From NCBI GenBank assembly GCA_022071975.1, contig JAJVIO010000008.1, positions 1 through 64,000 of the forward strand: 64,000 bases of DNA, given 5' to 3'. The notes under the pieces were generated by a model that was not told the origin of the DNA, did not search any database, and saw only the letters and a program-made list of their open reading frames with translations. Position numbers and translations under genes: made by a program. Of the stretch, positions 7,681-16,626 are shown one piece after another; within the stretch, counting starts at the first letter, position 1, and every line of letters starts with the position of its first letter. The DNA is from Planctomycetota bacterium (GTDB lineage: Bacteria; Planctomycetota; UBA8742; UBA2392).

Positions 7681-8985
7681 CTACTTGCCTATACAGAACC
7701 TGGAGAAGATCAGATCCAGCACTTCGCCCGGCGCTTCGCTTAGCAGGGCTTGATCCAGCAGCTTCAGCGCGCGGCGCACGTCTCCGGCTTTCACTTCCGG
7801 CGGCGCTGCTTCGTCCCGTTCCAGCAGCTTTAGAGCTTCTCCCGCGCGCACCCGGAGCAGGCTGGTGGCGCCTCCGGATGCAAGCTGATCCAGGCGCTCG
7901 ATCAGCCGCCCGCGCAAGTCATCCAGCCCGCCGCCGCTGCCGGCGGACACAGCCACGGCCTCCAGCCCCGGGTTCGCGTTACTCGACGGGCCGAGGTCCG
8001 CCTTGGTGTGAACCCACAGGGCGCGCGTTCGCACCGAGGCATCGCGGCGTTGCAGCTCGGCGAACTCGTCCGCCAGCTCATGCTGCCCCGGCGCGTCCAG
8101 CAGCAGCAGCAGGTCGGCCTGCAGGGCGCGCGCGCGGGCGGTCTCCGCGAATCGGCCGAGGTCGGCATCGCTGCTGCCAACACCGCTCAAGTCCACCAGC
8201 AGCGCATGATGCGCACCCAGCGCCAGCTCGGCCTCGACCGGGTCGCGGGTGGTGCCCGCCACCTCGCTGACCAGCGCGCGAGGCCTGCCCAGCAGCGCGT
8301 TGAACAGCGTGCTTTTCCCGGCATTGGGCGGGCCGAACAGGGCGATTACCGGGCGGTCGTGGCGCGGCGTCATGGGTTCCGCGCCCAGCAGCTCGCGCAA
8401 CTCGGCCGTAAACTGCCGCAGGTCGGCCGCCAGCTGATGCTCGAAGGCCTCGGCGTGTTCTTCCTCGCTGAAGTCGAAAGACATCTCGTAGCGCGCGCTT
8501 AAGGCGCGCAGGCGCTCGGTCAGTGCGGCCAGCTGCTCGGCCGTGCGCCCGGACAGATCGGCCAGCGCGTTGCGTCGTGCCGCGTCGTCCGTGGCGGTCA
8601 CAAGCTGCAGCACGGCCTCTGCCCTTGACAGGTCAAGCTTGCCCGCGTCGAGCGCGCGGCGTGTGAACTCGCCCGGTTCGGCGTCGCGGGCGCCCATGTC
8701 ACGCAGGCGCTGTTCCAGCTGCCGCACGATGGCCGGGTTGCCCGGCACGCGCAGCTCAAGCACGTCGTCGCCGGTCAGGGTGCCCGGCCCGGGCAGCGTC
8801 CATGCCGCGGCCGGCACAACGCCCACAGGCAGGGAAAGGCGGCATTCAAGGGACGCGCGCCGCAACTGAGCGCCGCACAGCTCGCGGGCAATATCCGCAA
8901 CAAGGGGCCCGCTGACGCGCAGCAGCGCCACCGGCGAAGGGTGCGAGGGCGTGGCCAGCGCAAAGATGGTTTCCGGCCTGGGCAT
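7681..8985 (-). CDS. mnmE: tRNA uridine-5-carboxymethylaminomethyl modification GTPase
   Basis: MnmE works with MnmG to modify the wobble uridine of several tRNAs. The 434-residue protein has the N-terminal folate-binding domain (ETIFALATP start, PGEFTRRALDAGKLDLSRAEAV), an inserted G domain with P-loop GPPNAGKST and AGTTRD, and the terminal FCIGK motif with its conserved Cys. The ATG at 8985 has GGAG six bases upstream and is preferred to a longer start that would overlap yidC. The G3 region is degenerate: DLSGVG replaces DTAGxR, and the glutamate that follows in E. coli MnmE (E282) aligns with glycine here. The gene follows yidC by 22 bases, a classic bacterial pairing. Confidence 0.92.
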   Translation of the reverse strand: MPRPETIFALATPSHPSPVALLRVSGPLVADIARELCGAQLRRASLECRLSLPVGVVPAAAWTLPGPGTLTGDDVLELRVPGNPAIVRQLEQRLRDMGARDAEPGEFTRRALDAGKLDLSRAEAVLQLVTATDDAARRNALADLSGRTAEQLAALTERLRALSARYEMSFDFSEEEHAEAFEHQLAADLRQFTAELRELLGAEPMTPRHDRPVIALFGPPNAGKSTLFNALLGRPRALVSEVAGTTRDPVEAELALGAHHALLVDLSGVGSSDADLGRFAETARARALQADLLLLLDAPGQHELADEFAELQRRDASVRTRALWVHTKADLGPSSNANPGLEAVAVSAGSGGGLDDLRGRLIERLDQLASGGATSLLRVRAGEALKLLERDEAAPPEVKAGDVRRALKLLDQALLSEAPGEVLDLIFSRFCIGK

Positions 8986-9007
8986 GGGTGGCTCCGGCCG
9001 CAATGTA

Positions 9008-11044
9008 TCAGGAAGCGCCGTGGTAATCCGGCTTGGTGGCGTCATCCACCTTGGGCTTCAGCTTGGGGTCGGGAATCACGCCTTGCTTGATCAGGCTGTG
9101 TTTCACCAGCTTGGACTCGGCAATCGAGTACAGGCTCGAGATGATGAAGTAGAACGAGAAGCCCGAGGCGAAGCCATAGAACATCAGGCCCATCAGCGGG
9201 AAGATGAACGCCATGTTCTTCTGCATCGCCGCCTGTTGCGGATCATCTGGCTTGGGCTGCAGCTTGAACTGCAGCACCGACAGCACGATCCACAGGATCG
9301 GCAGCAGGTTGATGGTCAGCCAGCCGTTGTGCGCCAGGAAGCTCAGCCAGCCCTCGCCGATGTAAGTCGAGAACGGGATCGTCGCATCCGGCAGGCTGAG
9401 GTCATGGATCCACAGGAACTCCGCCTGGCGCAGGAAGAACGCGTTGCCAAACGCGCGGTACAGGCCGATGAAAATCGGCAGCTGGATCAGCATGGGCAGG
9501 CAGCCGCCCAGCGGCAGCATGCCGACGTTCTGCTCTTTCATGGCGGCGCGCGTCTCGGTCAGCATCTTGAGCTGCGACTGCTGGTCTTTGCGCCCTTCGT
9601 ACTTTTCCTTGATCGCATCAAGCTTGGGCTTCACGATCTTCATCTTGGCCGTGTAGGTGGCCATCGACTTCTGGCCGCGGTACGACAGCGGGCTGAGTGC
9701 GAAGCGCACGATCAGTGTCAGCAGGATGATGGCGAAGCCCGGGCCCACCAGGCGCGTCAGCAGCCCCAGCAGCCAGATCAGCGGTGCCGCGATCACGTCA
9801 AAGAATCCCGACGTGGCGAGCTCATTCCACTGGATCTTGATGTCTTCGTCTGCGGGCGGATTGGCCATCCAGGCGGCTTCCAGCAGCTTCTTCTCGCGCG
9901 GGCCGGCGTAGAAGCGCATGTTGATCGAGGCGCTTTCCCTGGCCGGCACGGTCAGCTTCGGCGCGACCAGGGACAGGGCTGAGTGCTGGTCGGTGTTCTT
10001 GAGCGGCAGCACCTGCCCGGACCAGCGCTGGTCGCGGTTTTCCGGGTCGGCGGCGATGAAGGCCAGGAAGTACTGGGTGCGGAAGCCGTGCACCACCAGG
10101 AAGCGGTCTTCCTGGTCAACGTCATCAAGCTTGCGCGCGTCCACCCATTCGAACGTCTCAAGGCCCTCTTCCGCGAGCTCTTCGTTGATGTCTTTCACTT
10201 CGGACGGGATGGAGCGCACCGGCGGCGCGTCCTCAAACTGCACGAAGCGCTTGCTTTCTGTGCTGGCGTAAAGCGCCACGCGGGTGTGCTCGGCGCTGTT
10301 GCGCGCGGAGTCGTTGGTCATGCCCACCGGGCCCCACAGGCCCAGGACTTTGTCCACGGCCGTGTCGCCCTGGTTTTCAACCCGCACGCTGATATCCAGG
10401 CGATAGCTGCCCGGCAGCAGCGTGATGGTCTTGTAGATCACCGTGCCGTCGGATTCGCTGCCGTTGGACCGAGGCGGGAAACGGAACGTGAGCGAGCTGC
10501 CCTTGTCGGGCTTCGGCGCGCTCTCATCCAGTTCCCAGCGCGAGGTGTTGCGCCAAAGGTCGTTCTTGTCCAGCACCAGCGCCAGCGGCGACAGGTCGGG
10601 CGCTTCGTCCAGCGGGCGGATCAGCTCGAGCGCCTTCTCAGGCGGGTCTTCCGGGTTGTCCGGCGTATGCAGGTAGACCGGCTTGCCGTCGGCGTCCACG
10701 TACACCAGGCGTTGCAGCACCGCCCCGCGCTCCGAGATCTCGGCCGTCAGGTACTCGTTTGCCAGCTTGTGCACGGCCGCTTTGTCGCGGCTGATTGGCT
10801 TGAAGCCGCGGGCTTCGTCGGCCGCGGTCGGCTTGGATGTGACCTGGGTGGAGGGGGTGGTGTCGGTGACCTTGGGCGGCTCGGCCGTGTTGGCCGGCGG
10901 CTGATTGGACGGCGCTTCGTTGCCGGGCGCGTTGCTGACTGGGGGCGCCTTGGGGGCGGGGAACAGGAAGCGCTGGGCAAGGAAAAAGCCGACCACCAGG
11001 ACCGCGATCACGGTGATCATCTGGATCATGTCCTTGCGGTTCAT
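9008..11044 (-). CDS. yidC: Membrane protein insertase YidC
   Basis: YidC inserts and folds inner-membrane proteins, alone or with SecYEG. The 678-residue protein has one N-terminal membrane helix (about 8-28), a Pro/Ala-rich linker (about 30-75), a large periplasmic beta domain and the C-terminal five-helix Oxa1 core. The core includes the cavity arginine in LTLIVRFALSPLSY, the cytoplasmic charged hairpin and MLPLGGCLPMLIQLPIFIGLY. The large periplasmic domain marks the Gram-negative form. It is first in a yidC-mnmE operon; rpmH and rnpA, which often precede it, are absent, and a divergent hydrolase gene lies upstream. Confidence 0.95.
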   Translation of the reverse strand: MNRKDMIQMITVIAVLVVGFFLAQRFLFPAPKAPPVSNAPGNEAPSNQPPANTAEPPKVTDTTPSTQVTSKPTAADEARGFKPISRDKAAVHKLANEYLTAEISERGAVLQRLVYVDADGKPVYLHTPDNPEDPPEKALELIRPLDEAPDLSPLALVLDKNDLWRNTSRWELDESAPKPDKGSSLTFRFPPRSNGSESDGTVIYKTITLLPGSYRLDISVRVENQGDTAVDKVLGLWGPVGMTNDSARNSAEHTRVALYASTESKRFVQFEDAPPVRSIPSEVKDINEELAEEGLETFEWVDARKLDDVDQEDRFLVVHGFRTQYFLAFIAADPENRDQRWSGQVLPLKNTDQHSALSLVAPKLTVPARESASINMRFYAGPREKKLLEAAWMANPPADEDIKIQWNELATSGFFDVIAAPLIWLLGLLTRLVGPGFAIILLTLIVRFALSPLSYRGQKSMATYTAKMKIVKPKLDAIKEKYEGRKDQQSQLKMLTETRAAMKEQNVGMLPLGGCLPMLIQLPIFIGLYRAFGNAFFLRQAEFLWIHDLSLPDATIPFSTYIGEGWLSFLAHNGWLTINLLPILWIVLSVLQFKLQPKPDDPQQAAMQKNMAFIFPLMGLMFYGFASGFSFYFIISSLYSIAESKLVKHSLIKQGVIPDPKLKPKVDDATKPDYHGAS

Positions 11045-11085
11045 CGCCTCTCCAAGCCCGTAAAATCAACCTTCAAAGGGCAACC

Positions 11086-11114
11086 CGTATAGACCTTGCG
11101 GCAAACATCGTCAA
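11086..11114 (-). promoter_or_regulatory. Sigma-70-like promoter of yidC-mnmE
   Basis: On the reverse strand TTGACG (11114-11109) and TATACG (11091-11086) are separated by 17 bases and lie about 42 bases before the yidC start codon. Confidence 0.5.
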
Positions 11115-11216
11115 TGCGGGGAGCATCCCCCGGCGCCGGATTACCGAGACGGACGCGGGGCTGCAGTTCGCCCGGAATCTGGTAATTGGGTATCGGTCGC
11201 CGGCTGTTTCACACAC

Positions 11217-12131
11217 ATGGAAGACATTGAGCTCGAAATCCCCACCGTGCCGCCGCTGGGCGCGACACTGACCCTGCCGGAGCAGCCCCGCGCGGCCGTA
11301 CTGCTGGTGCAGGGCAGCGGCGTGCATGACCGCGACGGCAACATGCAGGCGGTCGGCTTCAAGAGCACGCTGTATCGCCGCGTGGCGCGTGAGCTCGCGC
11401 GGCGTTTTGCACTCGCCGTGCTGCGCTTTGACAAGCGCGGCAGCGACAAGCCCGCGGGCGCGGCCCACGACTACAGCATTCCCCAGCGCCTTGACGACCT
11501 GCGCGCCGCCCTGGGCGTGCTACGCCAGCGCACGGCCGGCCTGCCGCTGTTCCTGGTGGGCCACAGTGAAGGGGCGATGATGGTGGCCAAACTGGCGGAG
11601 ACTGAGGCCGTGCGCGGCGTGGTCAGTCTGGCAGCGCCGTTTGGCAACGTGTTCGAGCTGCAGCGCGAGCGCGCCCGGCGCCTGGCGCGCGAGGGCAAAG
11701 GGGCGCAGCAGGCCCGCGGCGAGCGCGCCCTGGAGTTTTACGATCGGCTGGAGCAGTTCTTTAGGGAGGGCGCCAAGCTGCTGCCCGAGCAGTTCCTGGA
11801 GTTCGCCAACGATTACAAGGACGCCGGCTTCCAGGGCTGGGAAAGCTACGAGTGGCTGGCGGGCCACTGGGCTGACGCCCTGCAGGCCGATCCCACGAGG
11901 CACGGCACGCCCATGCTGGTGGTGCAGGGCGGCCGTGACGCAAGGTTGTGGCCGGACAACGACCAGCGCTGGGAGAATTGGTGCAGCACACGGGAACTGG
12001 CCGAGTACGTGCGCATCGACCACATGGGCCACGACCTCAACGACGCGCGGCAGAAGGCGTTTCGGGTGGATGAGGACGTGCTGAACGTGGTGGGGGAGTG
12101 GGTGACTCAGAGGTCAGAGGCTAGAGGCTAG
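11217..12131 (+). CDS. Alpha/beta hydrolase
   Basis: This 304-residue serine hydrolase has unknown substrate. The nucleophile elbow is GHSEG (about residue 115), preceded by the oxyanion region LLVQGSGVHDRDGN. Asp in VVQGGRDARL and His in RIDHMGHDLND are placed for the rest of the triad. A charged helical lid lies between about residues 140 and 215. No signal peptide is visible, so it is probably cytoplasmic. No good ribosome site precedes the ATG. It is divergent from yidC. Confidence 0.85.
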   Translation: MEDIELEIPTVPPLGATLTLPEQPRAAVLLVQGSGVHDRDGNMQAVGFKSTLYRRVARELARRFALAVLRFDKRGSDKPAGAAHDYSIPQRLDDLRAALGVLRQRTAGLPLFLVGHSEGAMMVAKLAETEAVRGVVSLAAPFGNVFELQRERARRLAREGKGAQQARGERALEFYDRLEQFFREGAKLLPEQFLEFANDYKDAGFQGWESYEWLAGHWADALQADPTRHGTPMLVVQGGRDARLWPDNDQRWENWCSTRELAEYVRIDHMGHDLNDARQKAFRVDEDVLNVVGEWVTQRSEARG

Positions 12132-12137
12132 AGGCCA
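12108..12137. repeat. Short tandem repeat of AGAGGCT-type units
   Basis: TCAGAGG, TCAGAGG, CTAGAGG, CTAGAGG and CCAGGG follow each other as seven-base units across the stop codon of the alpha/beta hydrolase gene. The last codons of that gene are part of the repeat. Confidence 0.75.
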
Positions 12138-12207
12138 GGGAAGAGGCGCGCTGCAGGCACAAAGGAAGTGCCGGGTTGCCACTACTCTCATCGCCCTTTG
12201 CGTAAGG

Positions 12208-12526
12208 CTACACGTCCTCCCGCAGGCCCGGCTCAACGTCACGCCGGAACTTCAGGAGTCGAGCTCCGTGAATCACGCAGACCACGGTCTGTCGTTCGCG
12301 CCCCAGGAAGTAGAGCACCCGGTAGTTGCCATGAATCACCTCGCGTAGCCCCGTCAGGTCGAACTCGGGAACCTGCCTGCCGGATTCAGGAAAACTCTTC
12401 GATGCGCCGCAGCTTGTCGTCCAGCCCGCGAATCCAGTTCGCGGCCGCGGACGGGTCATCCGACCGGATGGCGTCGAAAATTGCCTCGATGTTCGCCCGG
12501 GCGTGGCGTGTGACTTGAAACTTCAT
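12208..12526 (-). pseudogene. ParE/RelE-family toxin, frameshifted
   Basis: The start codon overlaps the antitoxin stop (ATGA). The first 46 codons read a typical ParE/RelE N-terminus (MKFQVTRHARANIEAIFDAI, then WIRGLDDKLRRIEEF) and then hit TGA at 12388-12386. The remainder of the family pattern, PESGRQVPEF, REVIHGNYRVLYFLG and HGARLLKF, continues in another frame to the stop at 12208. Removing one base from the AAAA run at 12391-12394 (TTTT on the coding strand) restores one protein with EEFPESGR at the join, exactly the family consensus. It is either an inactivated toxin or a sequencing error in a homopolymer. Confidence 0.8.
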
Positions 12527-12819
12527 GCCCGCTTGACCTGCTTTGATTCCTCTACGCGGGCGAGCAACTCGTCGCGCAAGTCGTCCCAGCTGCCGGTGCG
12601 TCCCGCAGCTATGTCGGTGAGACCTTCACCCGCAGCTTGCAGCAGCTCAAGGGTATGAAGCAGTCGGCGGTACGCGTCCGCGGAAAGCAGCGCAGCGCTT
12701 TCCTTGCCATCGCGTTCGATCATCAACACGTCGCCAGAGGCTTCGATGCTGAGGATCAACTCCGCCAGTTCGGACTTTGCGCGGTCGATGGACACGCGTT
12801 CTTCCCGGGCTTTGGTCAT
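12523..12819 (-). CDS. Phd/YefM-type antitoxin
   Basis: This 98-residue protein would bind and neutralise the ParE/RelE toxin encoded directly downstream, with which it overlaps by four bases. The N-terminal half (RVSIDRAKSELAELILSIEASGDVLMIERDGKESAALLSADAYRRL) has the Phd/YefM pattern of a DNA-binding fold; the acidic C-terminus would wrap the toxin. Such proteins usually repress their own operon. A TGTAAT hexamer ends six bases before the ATG, which would give a leaderless message. Confidence 0.8.
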   Translation of the reverse strand: MTKAREERVSIDRAKSELAELILSIEASGDVLMIERDGKESAALLSADAYRRLLHTLELLQAAGEGLTDIAAGRTGSWDDLRDELLARVEESKQVKRA

Positions 12820-12874
12820 GCGTCCATTACACCACGATCGAAGCGCTTCTGCGAGTGTGTGACGTCAGAAACGA

Positions 12875-12900
12875 CAGCCCCCGGCAAGCGCCAGGGGCTG
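12875..12900 (-). terminator. Hairpin after the kinase gene
   Basis: CAGCCCC (12875-12881) pairs with GGGGCTG (12894-12900) around a 12-base loop, 25 bases beyond the kinase stop codon. There is no clear T run, so termination is only possible. Confidence 0.4.
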
Positions 12901-12924
12901 CAAGAAAATGCGATACACTCCCGC

Positions 12925-13908
<984 letters not shown>

Positions 13909-14017
13909 CGCCCGCTCCTTTTCGCGCCCCGGGGGCGCTGGTACAGAGGAAACAGCGACAGCTAAAGAACAAGCAATATTGCAGACCAAGCGGTCCACTT
14001 CAAGCCCCGCCTGAGCC

Positions 14018-14659
14018 ATGAGCGACGCCGAACAACAACCCCAGCAGGCCGAATTGCAGCGCAGGCGCGCCCAGGTGAAAGGCTTCAAACGCTGGGTGAA
14101 GCGGCTGCGCATCGCGCTGGCATTGGTGACCGTGGTGCTGGCCGTCTACATCTTCCTGAGCTACGGCATTTACACCGTGCCCGGCGAGTACCGGGCGACA
14201 TCCAACAAGATTCAGTCGCCGATCAGCGAGGTGCAGCCCGGCGATACGCTGGTGCTGCTGAACCTCAACCTGTGGCGCGACCCGCGCCTGGGCGACATCG
14301 TGATTTACGACCACCCGGACCCCAAGGACGGCGCCCCCAGCCAGCTGATCGGCCGTGTCGCAGGCCTGCCCGGCGAGACGGTGCACGCGCAGTTGCCATC
14401 CTTCCGAGTCGGGGATCGGCTGCCTCTGAGTGTCGGCTTTGTCGTGGGGCCGGATGCCGCTTTGAAGGACGGCGACGTGATTCCCGAGGGCAAGTACCTG
14501 ATCGTCACGGACAACGACGCCATCGCCTACGCCGACAGCCGCGACTTCGGCTACATCGACCGCGCGTCCATGCACAAAAAGGTGATCTTTAATCTGGCCT
14601 TCATCCTCGGCCAGCGCCAGCTGAAGCAGCCGGAGAGCCCGGCCCCGGCCGAAGAGTAA
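14018..14659 (+). CDS. Signal peptidase I-like (S26) protein, probable pseudoenzyme
   Basis: This 213-residue protein has one N-terminal membrane helix (about 33-51) and then the beta-rich S26 signal peptidase fold. QPGDTLVLLN, RLGDIVIYDHP, GRVAGLPGETV and the late IPEGKYLIVTDNDAIAYADS match family boxes. The box that normally reads IKRV-GLPG reads LIGRVAGLPG, so the general-base lysine is replaced by glycine. The usual Ser-Met box before GD is also missing. Either it is catalytically inactive or it uses another arrangement. It opens a tight forward operon with the phospholipid genes. Confidence 0.7.
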   Translation: MSDAEQQPQQAELQRRRAQVKGFKRWVKRLRIALALVTVVLAVYIFLSYGIYTVPGEYRATSNKIQSPISEVQPGDTLVLLNLNLWRDPRLGDIVIYDHPDPKDGAPSQLIGRVAGLPGETVHAQLPSFRVGDRLPLSVGFVVGPDAALKDGDVIPEGKYLIVTDNDAIAYADSRDFGYIDRASMHKKVIFNLAFILGQRQLKQPESPAPAEE

Positions 14660-14714
14660 GTTACCTGCATCTGTCGCCTCCCGCCTGCCAGGTTCGTTTG
14701 CTACCCTTCTGCCT

Positions 14715-15434
14715 ATGCCCTTCACCCAGTACGGATTACGTGAACTGTTCCTGTTCGGCCTGCTGATCCCCGGCGTGCTGTGGGTCGGCGTCTGGGCGCT
14801 CGCCTGGTTTGTCCACCCGGCGCTGTGGGCGGTGGGGGTGATCCCGCTGTTCCTGACGGGCTTCAACCTCAACTTCTTCCGCGACCCCGATCGGCCGTTG
14901 CCCGGCGACGAGTTTACGGTGGTGAGCCCGGCCGACGGCACGGTGACGGATGTGGGCGAGAAAGAACTGAACGAGTACCTGGAAGGGAAGCACCAGGGCA
15001 TCGGCATCTTCCTGAGCGTGTTCGACGTGCACGTGAACCGCGCGCCCCTGGACGGCACGCTGGAGTACTCGCGCCACCAGGACGGCGAGTACCTGGACGC
15101 GCGCGACCCGGAGTGCAGCACTTTGAACGAAGCCCAGAATCTCGGCTTCAAGAGCAAGTGGGGCCCGCGTTTCTACGTGCGGCAGATCACCGGCCTGATC
15201 GCGCGGCGCATCGTGCTGGGGTTGAAGGAAGGCGACGCGGTGAAGCGCGGCGAGCGCTTTGGCATGTTGAAATTCGGCAGCCGCACGGAGCTGTACTTTG
15301 ACAACGGCTTCGAAGTCGAGTGGAAGGTCAAGGTCGGCGACAAAGTCAAAGGCGGTGGCACGGTAATCGCAACCGTCAAGGTGACCAGCAACTCCCCGAA
15401 GAGCCCCGAATCCGAAGAGGCCGTCACGGCCTGA
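14715..15434 (+). CDS. psd: Phosphatidylserine decarboxylase family protein
   Basis: Psd converts phosphatidylserine to phosphatidylethanolamine at the inner membrane. Two hydrophobic segments occupy residues 10-60, then come NFFRDPDRPLPGDEFTVVSPADGTV, FLSVFDVHVNRAPLDG and the KFGSRTEL box whose Gly-Ser bond is cleaved to make the pyruvoyl group. At 239 residues it is the short Psd form. pssA, which makes its substrate, is 3.6 kb downstream in the same operon. The two are separated by three paralogous exported proteins. Confidence 0.9.
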   Translation: MPFTQYGLRELFLFGLLIPGVLWVGVWALAWFVHPALWAVGVIPLFLTGFNLNFFRDPDRPLPGDEFTVVSPADGTVTDVGEKELNEYLEGKHQGIGIFLSVFDVHVNRAPLDGTLEYSRHQDGEYLDARDPECSTLNEAQNLGFKSKWGPRFYVRQITGLIARRIVLGLKEGDAVKRGERFGMLKFGSRTELYFDNGFEVEWKVKVGDKVKGGGTVIATVKVTSNSPKSPESEEAVTA

Positions 15435-15445
15435 GGAGCCATGGC

Positions 15446-16618
15446 ATGCGCCAGGTGATGGTTGGACTCCTTGCATTGGTTCTGTTACCGGCAGTTGTGG
15501 TTTCACAAGACAAGCCTGCGGCGGAGAAGCCGCAACGGCTGGCGATGTTTTTCGAAGAAACCACTCTTTCTGAAGTACTTCATAAACTGAGAACTGAGCT
15601 TGGGTACACGGTGTTTCGCAGCCCGCTTGTGGAAGGCGAATTGCTGGTGTCGATTGATTGCATAGCTTCGCCGCAATTGGTCTGCGAACTGTTGTCGGAA
15701 CAGCTGGAACTTCAGTTCATCCTCCACCACGACCGCAAAATGCTGGAAGTTCGACCACGCGACGAGACATCACTGTTCGCCAAACAGGTGTTGGTCGAAC
15801 TGCGGCAGCTTGACGCATCCTTGCGCAAAGGTGAGTCAGCATTGGGGGCTTACCGAGGGCCCGAGGGCGAACTGTTAAGCGAAATCAAGGTCAAGACTGG
15901 CGAGCTCTTCTGCCAGACCTTGAACTTTGCGGCGGGTATCGACGTTTACGGGCGCGAAGCGCGCCTGGGGGACGTTGAACTGTTGCTGCGTCTGCACAGC
16001 GGGGAAGAACGCTGCCTGCATGAATTGGCTCGGTTGCTAGATGGTGCCGTCGGCGGGCAAAGCGAGTGGTTGATACGTCAGGCGGAAGCTTGGAGTAAGT
16101 TGAAGAACACGAAGCTGAGTCTTGATGCCGTCGACCAGGATTTCGAGGACGTGCTGGGTGAGATTGCGAAGCAGCTTGGGGTACACACTTACGTTTCACA
16201 GGAGGCCAAATCACAAACAGATGACTGGCCCATTGATTTCAGCGTCTCGGACATAGCGGCACTGGACGCGCTCGACATCCTGATGGACTGGTGTGAACTG
16301 AAGTTCTGCCTGGTCGAGGACCTGCTTGTCGTGCGAGCTGTTGAAGAGGAGCCATACGATAGCCCCGCAACGGGCTATGCGACTTATGAGTTGGGTGCAC
16401 TGGTTGCCAGCCGTGCGGCCAAGTCCAAGGAAAAGTCCGATACACTGCACCGTGATGTGCTCAGCGAGATCATTGATGGAATGTCACTCGTGCTGGATCC
16501 AGAGACTGGTCGTTCGTCTATCACGCGATTTGGAACGCGCGTTGTCGTGAAGGGTGATGCACGAAGGCAGGAGGCAGTCACAGAGTTTCTGCTGGCATTG
16601 GGCTGGAAGGCTGAGTAG
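15446..16618 (+). CDS. Exported secretin-N-like family protein, copy 1 of 3
   Basis: The 390-residue protein begins with a signal peptide (MRQVMVGLLALVLLPAVVVSQ). The ATG at 15446 has GAGGAG upstream and starts exactly at the signal sequence. LSEVLHKLRTELGY and FEDVLGEIAKQLGVHTYV resemble the short beta-alpha repeats of secretin-N/STN domains. The C-terminal box RFGTRVVVKGDARRQE...LGWKAE is shared with the next two genes, as is LKNTK upstream of the second repeat. Base composition is visibly less GC-rich than in the other two copies. Its biochemical role is unknown; a periplasmic binding or assembly role is possible. Confidence 0.7.
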   Translation: MRQVMVGLLALVLLPAVVVSQDKPAAEKPQRLAMFFEETTLSEVLHKLRTELGYTVFRSPLVEGELLVSIDCIASPQLVCELLSEQLELQFILHHDRKMLEVRPRDETSLFAKQVLVELRQLDASLRKGESALGAYRGPEGELLSEIKVKTGELFCQTLNFAAGIDVYGREARLGDVELLLRLHSGEERCLHELARLLDGAVGGQSEWLIRQAEAWSKLKNTKLSLDAVDQDFEDVLGEIAKQLGVHTYVSQEAKSQTDDWPIDFSVSDIAALDALDILMDWCELKFCLVEDLLVVRAVEEEPYDSPATGYATYELGALVASRAAKSKEKSDTLHRDVLSEIIDGMSLVLDPETGRSSITRFGTRVVVKGDARRQEAVTEFLLALGWKAE

Positions 16619-16626
16619 GGGTGGTT

